Below, one piece after another: positions 24,872-33,423 of a stretch of 64,000 nt of DNA. This DNA comes from UBA6136 sp041178325 (GTDB taxonomy: Bacteria; Pseudomonadota; Gammaproteobacteria; Methylococcales; Methylococcaceae): the NCBI GenBank assembly GCA_041178325.1, contig JBEGVN010000027.1:34767-98766 (forward strand), given 5' to 3'. Within the stretch, counting starts at the first letter, position 1. Each line of letters starts with the position of its first letter. Below the pieces are notes generated by a model. It saw only the letters and a list, made by a program, of their open reading frames with translations, did no database searches and was not told the origin of the DNA. A program made the position numbers and the translations under genes.

Positions 24872-25890
24872 CGGTTGTTTTTTAGTTTGATCAGCTGGTC
24901 TTCGTAAGCCTGAAGAAACGCTTTTCCAAGGAGATCATCCAATGCTGTCTCTGCCATCTGGGGAAAGGCATCGCAGTAGGCGTCCCAGCATTTCATTTTT
25001 CGCTGGAATCCAATTCCTCCGCTAACAGAATCCTCGACCTCTTTGGGATGAAAGCGATGAATGACGTGTTTTGCTGAAAGCTGAATGGCAGCAAATAATG
25101 CCATCTCATGTGATATGAGATCGTTGAATGCCTCCTCAACGGCGGATTCAGCCACTCTGTAGCTTGACTCATGACCGAACAATAATTCTTGCAACGAATC
25201 GGTATCTTGCTGAATGAACTTCAAAGGATTGTTATCCCGCGCACCAAGCAATGTTCGTGCGGCGTGAAGTTCATCCTTAACCACCGCTCGCGCGTCCAGC
25301 GCTTTCTTCAAACCTTGCGTATAGGATTTTAGAAGCTTTCCAATCCGGTCAGCGGTTACCCGGGCCAACTCGGGATTATCGGGGTGACAAATTTGGAGGC
25401 CTGCGGACTTGAATATCACGTTAATCAGATCACTCTCGTCGGCTGCATCCATGCCCTTTGCATGCGTGGTTGTTGTCGAGGGTGATATGGATTCACGTGA
25501 GGGCAGGGGGGGAATCTCTCTTTGTTCAGAAAAGCCCGTCGGGATGGAAGCTGTTTCATTTTCTTTAGGGATATCCTGAGTGATCGAAAATGAAAGAAGG
25601 TATTGCCCGAGCCGCATTCGCATGCCTTCGGTAATCGCAACAGTCGACCGGTGGATCAACGCATGATCATCAGCACAAGTGGATCCATTTGTGCTTGTAT
25701 CCTCATAGATGAATTGGGAATCAGTGAAACTGATCCTGGCATGCGTTCTGGAGATCGCCGGATCGTCCGGAAGCACAAGATCATTTTCAGGGCTACGTCC
25801 GATGCTGCCCGCCTTTTCGATAACTACGGGGGGAGCTATTGAGTTCAAAGGTTGAGCGTGACATTCGAGGATCGTGATGTGTAAAGACAT
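24868..25890 (-). CDS. tagH: FHA-domain protein of the type VI secretion set (TagH/ImpI-like)
   Basis: Binds phosphothreonine peptides and couples kinase action to secretion. With the start at 25890 (MSLHITILE) the protein has 340 residues; the frame is open to 25938 but that start lies inside the divergent gene. The FHA domain at about residues 20-95 has the conserved GSIGRSPENDLVL and SRTHARI blocks. A variable Ser/Pro-rich linker follows. The C-terminal 190 residues match the TagH C-terminal domain, with LGARDNNPLKF and KCWDAYCDAFPQM. It is transcribed toward tssM and the two genes overlap by four bases at their 3' ends, so it is outside the main operon but plainly part of the same system. 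Confidence 0.88.
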   Translation of the reverse strand: MSLHITILECHAQPLNSIAPPVVIEKAGSIGRSPENDLVLPDDPAISRTHARISFTDSQFIYEDTSTNGSTCADDHALIHRSTVAITEGMRMRLGQYLLSFSITQDIPKENETASIPTGFSEQREIPPLPSRESISPSTTTTHAKGMDAADESDLINVIFKSAGLQICHPDNPELARVTADRIGKLLKSYTQGLKKALDARAVVKDELHAARTLLGARDNNPLKFIQQDTDSLQELLFGHESSYRVAESAVEEAFNDLISHEMALFAAIQLSAKHVIHRFHPKEVEDSVSGGIGFQRKMKCWDAYCDAFPQMAETALDDLLGKAFLQAYEDQLIKLKNNR

Positions 25891-25944
25891 AACATGCGTT
25901 CTCTGAATCTTAAAATCCATCGCTTTCGCAGAGGCCAAGGTGAT

Positions 25945-26775
25945 ATGCAGGGGTTTATCGCGACACTACTGACCCTAGTGACCATTGGCTGCCTTTCGGG
26001 TTGTTATTCGCAACCCATCAATATCGAGGAGGCAGCAAAAGCAAATCGGTGGGATCTTTCTTACCAGAAAGGCCGTCATTATCCAACGGTTTTAGTCAGT
26101 TCTCGCGTGCCGGGCAATCATTCAAACCTTCACGTATACCTCGAAGGGGATGGTCTTCCCTGGAAGACATCAAAGCAGATTTCATCGAACCCAACGCCAA
26201 GGAATCCCGTCGCGTTAAATCTGATGAAATATGATGATGGCCATGCCATTTATCTCGGGCGGCCTTGTTATTTTGGGCTTCATGAAGATTCACGATGTAA
26301 TCCATCGCTTTGGACCTTTGCGCGATATTCCGAATCAGTTGTTCAAGAATTGAACAACGCAATCGACCGTTACCTGGATCAAACGGGGCTCAATCACGCC
26401 ATTCTTGTGGGTTTCAGTGGCGGTGGGACTTTGGCATTACTTTTAGCCAATAGGAATCCCCGAATCAAAGGCGCATTAATGATTGCACCGAATTTCGATA
26501 CGAGTGAATGGGTGCGACTTCATGATTACTCAACGCTTAATGCGTCGTTAAATCCGGCTCGAGAACCGAAAGCGCATCCATACAAAGAAGTCTTTTGGTT
26601 TGGTGAGGAGGATGTGAATGTGCCAGCCATTCCTTTTGCTGGCATTGCAAAACAACGAACAGATGCTCAAGTCAGGCGTTTTAAGCACGTGGATCATGCG
26701 TGCTGTTGGGAAGATTTGGCGCAGAGTGGGGAACTACAGCGTGCGTTGCGTTGGATCGAAGACGATGGTCCATGA
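25945..26775 (+). CDS. Alpha/beta-hydrolase lipoprotein
   Basis: A 276-residue lipid-anchored esterase-like protein. The ATG at 25945 has AAGGTG just upstream and yields a clean lipoprotein signal (LLTLVTIGCLSGC, lipobox LSGC). An earlier possible start at 25894 would leave almost no room for promoters between this and the divergent tagH. The fold is shown by VYLEGDG near the N terminus, the nucleophile elbow GFSGGG (Ser158) and a late His pair in KHVDHACCWE (His248 and His251). Natural substrate unknown. Divergent promoters are expected in the 54 bases between 25890 and 25945. Confidence 0.75.
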   Translation: MQGFIATLLTLVTIGCLSGCYSQPINIEEAAKANRWDLSYQKGRHYPTVLVSSRVPGNHSNLHVYLEGDGLPWKTSKQISSNPTPRNPVALNLMKYDDGHAIYLGRPCYFGLHEDSRCNPSLWTFARYSESVVQELNNAIDRYLDQTGLNHAILVGFSGGGTLALLLANRNPRIKGALMIAPNFDTSEWVRLHDYSTLNASLNPAREPKAHPYKEVFWFGEEDVNVPAIPFAGIAKQRTDAQVRRFKHVDHACCWEDLAQSGELQRALRWIEDDGP

Positions 26776-26880
26776 AAGGGATATGGCCCGATCAATATAC
26801 GACTTTACATAATATACATTATACGCAGTCATAAGGAGGATTGACCCTGCTGGCTTTGAGTCTTTTTCTTGATAGCGTGA

Positions 26881-26906
26881 TACAATCGCGAACAGTTATC
26901 ATTTAG
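26881..26906 (+). promoter_or_regulatory. feo promoter region with partial Fur-box-like sequence
   Basis: TACAAT (26881-26886) can serve as a -10 box; the best -35 candidate is TTGAGT at 26856-26861, at a long 19-base spacing. AACAGTTATCATTTAG (26891-26906) overlaps the expected start site and matches only part of the Fur consensus (TTATCATT). Iron-Fur control is expected for feoAB, but this site is imperfect and the call is tentative. Confidence 0.35.
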
Positions 26907-26918
26907 AAGAGCCTCTCT

Positions 26919-27152
26919 ATGCAGTGCGACCTGAATCATCTCCAGGATGGCGAATCGGGATCCATCGTGGATATCGACGCTGATGAAGCGCTTTATCACC
27001 GACTGCATGCTCTGGGATTCAGAACCGGACGCTCCATCACTGTTCTTCGCCACGGCATTCTTAAAGGACCACTTCAGGTCGCCCTGGGCACAACTCAAGT
27101 AATTATCCGTCGTAACGACGCAGCAAAAATCACTGTCCAAAAAGCCGCATGA
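26919..27152 (+). CDS. feoA: Ferrous iron transport accessory protein FeoA
   Basis: A 77-residue SH3-like cytoplasmic protein needed for FeoB activity. It shows the family pattern ALYHRLHALGFRTGRSITVLRH followed by GPLQVALGTTQVIIRRNDAAKI. The ATG follows a weak AGAG site. Its stop overlaps the feoB start by four bases, so the two are translationally coupled. Confidence 0.93.
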   Translation: MQCDLNHLQDGESGSIVDIDADEALYHRLHALGFRTGRSITVLRHGILKGPLQVALGTTQVIIRRNDAAKITVQKAA

Positions 27153-28936
27153 GGAAAGTCGCCCTGATCGGCATGCCGAATACAGGCAAGTCGACTTTCT
27201 TTAATCGCATTACTGGATCTTCAGCGCGCGTTGGCAATTGGCCTGGCGTCACGGTCGATCTGATGACCGCAAAGGTCATTCTGGGTGATGTCTTCACTCA
27301 AGTCATCGATCTTCCCGGTATCTACAGCTTTCATGGTTTTTCTGAAGACGAGAAAGTTGTCCGCAAATTCATTGAAAAGAATCCCGTAGATCTGATATGC
27401 GTTGTTCTCAATGCGACCCAGATTGATCGGCAGTTGTCTTTGGCGCTTCAGGTCAAGATGCTGGGGCTCCCGGTCATCATTGTCATCAACATGGCGGACG
27501 AAGCAACACGTCATGGGATTGTGATCGACAAGGAACAACTTGAATCCACGCTGGATGTCCCTGTTGAGTTGATCAGCGCAAAGTATGGCGCCGGAATGGA
27601 CGCGGTCAGCAAGGCGATCGCTAAGGTCCTCAAACGCAATGCCGATCGCATATCAGCGGATCTCAGCAAGGCATTTGACGAGGACAGGCGAATAGAAAAT
27701 GAGGCATCGCTTGTATTGGCGATGGCAGTTCAATTCCCTATCCGCTTGGAAGAAGATGCAACAGCGCGCATTGATCGGGTCCTTCTCCATCCGATTCTGG
27801 GTCTGCCGATCTTTTTTGGACTCATGCTCCTTTTGTTTGAGTTCATCTTCCGTCTTGGAAAGCCTATGCAGGACGCTGTGGCCTGGCTGTTGACGCAGGG
27901 CCGCGAACAGGGCCTTGATATCTGGTTGGCCGATCTTCCGCCTTTGATCAGAGGCCTTTTGTTGGACGGTATCTATAACGGTGTCGGCACCGTAGCCGCC
28001 TTTGTGCCGATCATCATTCTCTTCTTTTTAATGATGACCCTGGTTGAGGATAGCGGTTATCTTTCGCGGGTCGCTTATCTTATGGATACCTTGATGTCCC
28101 GCCTCGGACTGGATGGGCGTAGTTTTGTCATGCTGTTGATGGGGTTTGGCTGTAATGTCCCTGCCCTCATGGGAACCCGCGTCATGCGTTCGAGAGCCCT
28201 GCGGCTTCTGACGATGCTGGTAATCCCTTTTTCACTCTGCTCAGCCCGGCTACAGGTTTTTCTTTTTCTCACAGGTGCCCTCTTCTCGACGACCAGTGCA
28301 CCTTTGGTGCTCTTCAGTCTGTACATGTTGAGTTTTGCCGGCGCGATTCTGACGGCCTTTGTCTTTAAGGGGCGTTATGTGAGTAACGAGCCTTTTGTGC
28401 TTGAATTACCGCCTTATCGATTGCCTACACCACGGCAAGTGATGATGCGAGCCTGGCTCGAAGTACAGCATTTCTTGGTGCGTGCAAGTAAGTTCATCAC
28501 TGCAGGCGTGGTTGCGGTCTGGTTGTTGACTAACCTTCCTCCAGGCGTTGTGCCGAATAGCCCGGAGACCTTTGCAGGTCACATTGCAGAATGGCTCTCC
28601 CCGGTGCTGTCACCCATCGGAATTGATGCGCAACTCGGCCTTGCTCTTTTATTTGGGTTTGTTGCGAAAGAAATTGTCGTGGGATCGCTCGCCGCCATCT
28701 ACGGTCTTGAGGGTGACGCGCTTGTCGGTTTGATGGCTGAAAAGCTTGATTGGGTCCAGGGCTACAGCTTCATGCTGTTCACGCTGATCTATGTCCCCTG
28801 TCTGTCAACGATCGCCACCCTGAAGTCAGAATCGCGGAGTTGGGGTTTTACCTGGCTCTCGATCCTTTGGTCACTCATTCTGGCCTGGCTGGTCAGTTTC
28901 GCTTTTTATCAGGCAGCCCGTTATCTCGGCTATTGA
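27149..28936 (+). CDS. feoB: Ferrous iron transporter FeoB (short form)
   Basis: Inner-membrane Fe(II) transporter of 595 residues. The N-terminal G domain has GMPNTGKST (residues 8-16), NWPGVTVD, DLPGIYS and a NMAD sequence (INMADEA) as G4. The membrane part contains the two Gate motifs with conserved Cys: LLMGFGCNVPALMGTR and FVAKEIVVGSLAAIY/YVPCLSTIATL. It is about 180 residues shorter than the E. coli protein because the linker after the G domain and the C-terminal tail are reduced; compact forms like this are common in other proteobacteria. No FeoC is present. The gene is convergent with rluB, with 22 bases between them and no obvious terminator. Confidence 0.95.
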   Translation: MRKVALIGMPNTGKSTFFNRITGSSARVGNWPGVTVDLMTAKVILGDVFTQVIDLPGIYSFHGFSEDEKVVRKFIEKNPVDLICVVLNATQIDRQLSLALQVKMLGLPVIIVINMADEATRHGIVIDKEQLESTLDVPVELISAKYGAGMDAVSKAIAKVLKRNADRISADLSKAFDEDRRIENEASLVLAMAVQFPIRLEEDATARIDRVLLHPILGLPIFFGLMLLLFEFIFRLGKPMQDAVAWLLTQGREQGLDIWLADLPPLIRGLLLDGIYNGVGTVAAFVPIIILFFLMMTLVEDSGYLSRVAYLMDTLMSRLGLDGRSFVMLLMGFGCNVPALMGTRVMRSRALRLLTMLVIPFSLCSARLQVFLFLTGALFSTTSAPLVLFSLYMLSFAGAILTAFVFKGRYVSNEPFVLELPPYRLPTPRQVMMRAWLEVQHFLVRASKFITAGVVAVWLLTNLPPGVVPNSPETFAGHIAEWLSPVLSPIGIDAQLGLALLFGFVAKEIVVGSLAAIYGLEGDALVGLMAEKLDWVQGYSFMLFTLIYVPCLSTIATLKSESRSWGFTWLSILWSLILAWLVSFAFYQAARYLGY

Positions 28937-28958
28937 CGGGAGTCCGGGGCTTTCTGGC

Positions 28959-29849
28959 TTACCGTCGTCTCTGTCCTGGCCTTTGGGGGGAAGTCGCAGG
29001 CCTAGTCTTCGATGGTGATTTCTCTCGGGATGGCGCACGTACGTCCGGGGCAAACTCAGGCTTGAGACCGACGAATTCAAGCAACTGATTGACCTGTTCT
29101 TTGGGGAGTTCCATGAAGGTTCTGGCCCTCAGTCGTGGGGGTAGATCAACCTGGGCAAAGCGGACCCGCATCAGACGGCTAACCTGAATGCTTTGCGATT
29201 CCCACAGCCGCCGAACGATACGATTGCGGCCCTCTTTCAGGGTGACTCGGAACCATTGATTGGCCCCCTCCCCGCCTGCGCTGTAAATCGATTCAAAGCG
29301 CGCAACGCCATCCTCCAGTTCAACACCCTGGCGCAAGCGATCCAGCATGGCGTCATCGACCCGACCAAGGACTCTGACTGCGTATTCCCTTTCGATTTCA
29401 TGCGAGGGGTGCATCAGGCGATTGGCCAGTTCGCCATTGGTGGTGACCAATAGCAGTCCCTGGGTATTGATGTCGAGTCTTCCGATGGAAATCCATCGAC
29501 CGCGTGTCGGCCGAGGCAGTTGGGTAAAGATGACTGGCCGACCTTCAGGATCTCTTCGAGTGACGACTTCTCCCGTCGGCTTGTGGTAGACCAAAACCCG
29601 GGTGGGCTCCTGGGCTTCGGCGCTGGGGTCAATGGGACGACCATTGGCAGTGATGCGATCCCCTGGACGATATCGATCTCCCAGTTTGGCGTACTGTCCA
29701 TTTAAGGTCACCCGGCCGCTTTTGATCCACTCTTCGATTTCGCGGCGACTGGCCAATCCGAGACGTGCGAGCACCTTCTGAAGTCGTTCACCGGCGTCTA
29801 CATCGCTTTCTTTACTGGGGGTTTTGGTCGCCATCTTGTCCTTGATCAT
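28959..29849 (-). CDS. rluB: 23S rRNA pseudouridine(2605) synthase
   Basis: Converts U2605 of 23S rRNA to pseudouridine. An N-terminal S4 RNA-binding domain (RLQKVLARLGLASRREIEEWI) is followed by the RsuA-family catalytic motif GRLDINTQGLLLVT, whose Asp is the nucleophile, and the C-terminal EGRNRIVRRLWES block. The tail is Ser/Pro/Arg-rich, as often seen. Start choice is open: GTG at 29858, ATG at 29849 (GAGAG eight bases upstream) and ATG at 29834 (AAGGA four bases upstream) all overlap the end of scpB, so the genes are coupled whichever is used. Confidence 0.94.
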   Translation of the reverse strand: MIKDKMATKTPSKESDVDAGERLQKVLARLGLASRREIEEWIKSGRVTLNGQYAKLGDRYRPGDRITANGRPIDPSAEAQEPTRVLVYHKPTGEVVTRRDPEGRPVIFTQLPRPTRGRWISIGRLDINTQGLLLVTTNGELANRLMHPSHEIEREYAVRVLGRVDDAMLDRLRQGVELEDGVARFESIYSAGGEGANQWFRVTLKEGRNRIVRRLWESQSIQVSRLMRVRFAQVDLPPRLRARTFMELPKEQVNQLLEFVGLKPEFAPDVRAPSREKSPSKTRPATSPQRPGQRRR

Positions 29850-30480
29850 TGTGGTCACTCTCGACCTTTACGGTGTGTAGGTCAGATTCATAATTATCCA
29901 CGGCATTATCTGCCGGAGGGGTCAGGGCCATCTCCAGAGCTAGATCTCCTGTTACCAAACCCATCTCATCGACCAGCGTTTGCAGGGGTGGAAGTTCGGA
30001 AAGCGATGACAACCCAAAGTAATCCAGAAATGCTGAGGTCGTGCCAAAAAGCGCGGGTCTCCCCGGAAGTTCCTTATGGCCAATAATCCGTATCCATTCG
30101 CGTTCCAGCATGGTCTTGATGATGCCAGAACTTACGGCAACACCGCGAATATCCTCAATTTCGCCACGGGTTACGGGTTGGCGGTAGGCAATGATGGCCA
30201 GTGTCTCGAGGAATGCTCTTGAGTAGCGGCCTGGCCGTTCCTCAAACAACCTTGAGACCCAAGGTGAAAAACCTTCACGCACCTGAAAACGATACCCTGT
30301 AGCCACCTTCTTTAATTCGAGGGTGTGACTCGCATAGTTTTCCTGAAGCTGGTTCAGTACGGACTGGATGGCGGGTTTCCCAGGCTGCTCAGATTCATCA
30401 AAAATCCCTGACAGTTCATCAAGATTGAGAGGCCTTCCTGCCGCCAGCAAAGCGGCTTCAATGATCGATTGAAGTTCCAT
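29812..30480 (-). CDS. scpB: Segregation and condensation protein B
   Basis: A 222-residue winged-helix kleisin-interacting subunit of the SMC-ScpAB condensin. It starts MELQSIIEAALLAAGRPLNLDELSGIF and has the family block FLETLAIIAYRQPVTRGEIEDIRGVAV with a following GHKELPGRPALFGTT. It begins one base after the scpA stop and its end overlaps rluB. With the protease and scpA genes it forms the usual minus-strand operon. Confidence 0.95.
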   Translation of the reverse strand: MELQSIIEAALLAAGRPLNLDELSGIFDESEQPGKPAIQSVLNQLQENYASHTLELKKVATGYRFQVREGFSPWVSRLFEERPGRYSRAFLETLAIIAYRQPVTRGEIEDIRGVAVSSGIIKTMLEREWIRIIGHKELPGRPALFGTTSAFLDYFGLSSLSELPPLQTLVDEMGLVTGDLALEMALTPPADNAVDNYESDLHTVKVESDHNDQGQDGDQNPQ

Positions 30481-30481
30481 G

Positions 30482-31336
30482 TCAGTCCTTCATGGGGCCG
30501 GCAGCGAGTGCACGAATTTCGAGTGGGCCGAGGGGCTCATCCTGAATGATTTCAATAATTCTCTCCTTGCTCATTTCCAGTATCGCAAGGAGGGAAACCA
30601 CGACCCCTGCCCTTCCCTCATCCACGTCAAAAAGCGCCTGAAAAGGGAGGCAAACATGACCCTGGAGCGAGCCCAGAATACGCGTCATTCGTTCACGAAC
30701 AGAGAGTGGTTCACGCTGGATCTGATGATGAGTTACCTGATCCGCACGTTTCAAAACATCTTTGAATGCCAGAAGAACTTCGCGAAGATCAACTTCCGGG
30801 TATACCTTGTTGACGCGAATCGTTGAGATGTCAGTGTCAATTTCGTGGACATCCCGTTCAAGTCGTGTGAGTTGATCGATTTCAAGCGCAGCGGCCTTGA
30901 ATTGTTCGTATTCCTGGAGGCGCCGAATGAGTTCAGCTCGCGGGTCATGTTCTTCTCCGTCCAGTGTCTCTGGACGGGGCAACAATAACTTGGACTTGAT
31001 TTCAGCCAAGATGGCGGCCATCAAGAGATATTCGGCTGCCAGTTCAATCTTGAGCTCGGACATCATCTCGATATAGGAGATGTATTGTTTGGTGATATCA
31101 GCAACCGGGATGTTCACAATGGAAAATCCTTGTCGCCTGATCAAATACAACAGAAGATCCAAAGGACCTTCAAAGGTCTCCAGAAAAACTTCGAGCGCAT
31201 CAGGCGGGATGTAGAGATCTTCGGGGAGGTCATGAACCGGAGACCCAAGGACACGGGCTACCGGATTTAAATGCACTCCTTCAACGGAAATCGCGGCAGG
31301 CTCAGGATTCAGAAGGTTCCCGGTTGCACTGTTCAA
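30482..31336 (-). CDS. scpA: Segregation and condensation protein A
   Basis: Kleisin subunit of condensin, 284 residues. The N-terminal SMC-binding region reads FEGPLDLLLYLIRRQGFSI-like (residues about 54-72), followed by the long helix ELAAEYLLMAAILAEIKSKLLLPRP, and the C-terminal winged helix includes RMTRILGSL and FLAILEMSKE-like sequence as LLAILEMSKERI. An extra N-terminal 45 residues precede the core. Its start overlaps the end of the upstream protease gene by four bases. Confidence 0.94.
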   Translation of the reverse strand: MNSATGNLLNPEPAAISVEGVHLNPVARVLGSPVHDLPEDLYIPPDALEVFLETFEGPLDLLLYLIRRQGFSIVNIPVADITKQYISYIEMMSELKIELAAEYLLMAAILAEIKSKLLLPRPETLDGEEHDPRAELIRRLQEYEQFKAAALEIDQLTRLERDVHEIDTDISTIRVNKVYPEVDLREVLLAFKDVLKRADQVTHHQIQREPLSVRERMTRILGSLQGHVCLPFQALFDVDEGRAGVVVSLLAILEMSKERIIEIIQDEPLGPLEIRALAAGPMKD

Positions 31337-31989
31337 AAGCCAGCAATCCCCATCATCAAGCCGCGAAGCAGAACAATGGGAAGCCCAACAAAAATGTTGA
31401 TGATCCCGGTGAACATTAGGCCGAGCAGGATATAGAAGCCATAGGGCTCGATTTGACTGTACTTCTGGGCAAGGTTGTAAGGCAGGAGCTCAACGACAAC
31501 GCGACCGCCGTCCAAGGGGGGGATCGGAACCATGTTGAATACGGCAAGAATGATGTTGAAGCTGATCCCGAATTTGATCATTTCAACAAGCCCCATGGCG
31601 TGGAGTTCGCTTCCGATAAGCGGTACGGCATGGAATAAAGCAGCCCAGAAAATCGCCATCAACACATTTGCCGAAGGTCCTGCGAGTGCCACCATCAACA
31701 TGCCCCAGCGAGGATAGCGGGTAATGCGCGCTCCATTAACTGGAACCGGTTTAGCCCAGCCGAACAGGAAATTCCCACCCATGGCCAGCATGATTCCAGG
31801 AATGATGATAGTGCCGAGCAAATCAATGTGCGCTATAGGATTTAGGGTCAGGCGACCTTGGCGTGCTGCTGTATCGTCGCCTAAAAACTTCGCCATGTAG
31901 CCATGGGCTACCTCATGCATCGTAATGGCGAAAAGCAAAGGGAGAATTTTGGCGATAATCGCCTGTTCATCTGAAAGTGCCATATCCAT
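31333..31989 (-). CDS. Site-2 protease family (M50) membrane metalloprotease
   Basis: A 218-residue intramembrane zinc protease of the compact M50 type. The HExxH motif is in MHEVAHGYMAKFLGDD near the N terminus, and the third ligand region is NMVPIPPLDGGRV near the C terminus, both intact. About five to six hydrophobic spans. This family is commonly found just before scpA in proteobacteria; its substrate there is unknown. It overlaps scpA by four bases (ATGA). Confidence 0.9.
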   Translation of the reverse strand: MDMALSDEQAIIAKILPLLFAITMHEVAHGYMAKFLGDDTAARQGRLTLNPIAHIDLLGTIIIPGIMLAMGGNFLFGWAKPVPVNGARITRYPRWGMLMVALAGPSANVLMAIFWAALFHAVPLIGSELHAMGLVEMIKFGISFNIILAVFNMVPIPPLDGGRVVVELLPYNLAQKYSQIEPYGFYILLGLMFTGIINIFVGLPIVLLRGLMMGIAGF

Positions 31990-32009
31990 GCGGTTTCTCT
32001 GAATGCGGT

Positions 32010-32630
32010 TTAGCGGAGGTTATCTGCAATCCCGCGACCTTGACGCGTGATTTCAGGGTTGGCTCCGGTCAAGTCAATAATCGTTGTGGGTTCGTAAATT
32101 ACGACACCCGAATCGATGACCAGTTCAACTTCCTTCTGGAGGCGATCACGAATCTCCTCCGGATCACTCATGGGATCATCCTGATCAGGTAGCAGAAGCG
32201 TTGAACTAAAAAGGGGCTCATCGAGCTCGTGCAGAATGGCACTGGTAATGGCATCGTCCGGAAGACGAATACCGATGGTCTTTTTCTTGGCATGCTGGAG
32301 GCGACGGGGCGTCTCCCGGGTGGCTTCTAGAATGAAGGTAAAAGGCCCCGGCGTCAGTGATTTCATGAGCCGAAATCCCTCATTGCTCATCTTCGCAAAG
32401 GTGGATGCCTGAGCAATATCTCGACAAATCAGGGTGAAGTTGTGGTCGTCATCCAGACGGCGCAGGCGGCGGATCAACTCAAGGCCATCCTTGTTATCAA
32501 TGCGGCAACCAAACGCATACGAAGAGTCGTTGGGGTAAACGACAAGACCACCCTGGCGAAGGATTTCCACTGTTCGCTTGATGAGCCGAGGTTGTGGGTC
32601 TTTGGGATGGATCTGGAATAGCTGTGACAT
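32010..32630 (-). CDS. yciO: YciO-type Sua5/YrdC family protein
   Basis: A 206-residue member of the Sua5/YciO/YrdC family. The N terminus MSQLFQIHPKDPQPRLIKRTVEIL aligns with E. coli YciO rather than TsaC, and the family core GGLVVYPNDSSYAFGCRI and PGPFTFILEATRETPRRL is present. The family makes threonylcarbamoyl-AMP for tRNA t6A. YciO itself has weak or uncertain activity in that step, so function is inferred. The gene starts 20 bases upstream of the protease gene, so the two probably share a transcript. The only purine-rich site, AAGGGA, touches the ATG, and a TAGAAT -10-like box lies directly before it. Confidence 0.88.
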   Translation of the reverse strand: MSQLFQIHPKDPQPRLIKRTVEILRQGGLVVYPNDSSYAFGCRIDNKDGLELIRRLRRLDDDHNFTLICRDIAQASTFAKMSNEGFRLMKSLTPGPFTFILEATRETPRRLQHAKKKTIGIRLPDDAITSAILHELDEPLFSSTLLLPDQDDPMSDPEEIRDRLQKEVELVIDSGVVIYEPTTIIDLTGANPEITRQGRGIADNLR

Positions 32631-32730
32631 TCCCTTATTCTACTATATACAAGGGATCCATCGGATCATCCGAGGAGTTCAGCAGGACTCGGTCTTCACA
32701 GCGTGGTGGGTGGCAAAAAAAACCCGTCTA

Positions 32731-33423
32731 TTATCGAGGGGATTGTGCTGGTTTTTTCGCGACTTCATTTCGAAGGTAAACGGGTTCTACATCCTCTGAT
32801 CGACAGAAGACTCCGCGACGGAAATCTGTTGCTGCCAACCGTGCCAAGATGCCTGCTCGTGGGAATCGATCCTCAAGAATGCTGATGTGCGGATTTCCCA
32901 GTTTCTCGGTCAATATTTTTCGGTAGGTCATCCAGCCACTGCCGCTACCGACATCGCCGGGTAAGGCCTTCAAAGTCACCACGTCCGGCGGAAGTACCCT
33001 TTCTTCTTCGATCAGGATGACGCTATCGCCATCTGATTTGCGGTAGCTACCCCAGTACACCTCTCCCATGCGGGCATCTATCGCGGCATGTACCTGTTGG
33101 GTACCGCATTCTTCCATAGCCTCGAAGGCCAACGCTGCAAGCGTCGAGATGGGCACTACGGGGAGGTCTAGGCCTAACGACAATCCCTGGACAACTCCTG
33201 CAGCAATTCGAACGCCGGTGAAAGAACCTGGGCCGCGGCCAAAGGCAATGGCATCAAGCATGGGAAGACTGCATTGTGATTCAGCGAGAACATCCTGAAT
33301 CATGGGAAGAATGATGCGATTGTGCTCCCGTGGAGCAAGTCGGAATCGTTCATTGACCTGGCCATCTAACCAGAGTGCCACTGAGCAGGCTTCAGTGGCA
33401 GTATCCAGTGCGAGTATCTTCAT
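32731..33423 (-). CDS. tsaB: tRNA t6A synthesis protein TsaB
   Basis: Scaffold subunit that joins TsaD and TsaE in making threonylcarbamoyladenosine at position 37 of ANN-reading tRNAs. The start MKILALDTATEACSVAL is the family N terminus and overlaps the helicase stop by four bases (ATGA); the frame is open further up, but inside the helicase gene. GRGPGSFTGVRIAAGVVQGLSLG is the second family block. 230 residues, normal for TsaB. The tsaB-yoaA neighbourhood is conserved in gammaproteobacteria. Confidence 0.94.
   Translation of the reverse strand: MKILALDTATEACSVALWLDGQVNERFRLAPREHNRIILPMIQDVLAESQCSLPMLDAIAFGRGPGSFTGVRIAAGVVQGLSLGLDLPVVPISTLAALAFEAMEECGTQQVHAAIDARMGEVYWGSYRKSDGDSVILIEEERVLPPDVVTLKALPGDVGSGSGWMTYRKILTEKLGNPHISILEDRFPRAGILARLAATDFRRGVFCRSEDVEPVYLRNEVAKKPAQSPR

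Noticed and set aside
26809..26822. ATAAT-ATAC-ATTAT inverted repeat upstream of feoA as a Fur box
   Set aside because: The centre is four bases instead of the seven in the Fur consensus, and it lies far upstream of the likely start site.
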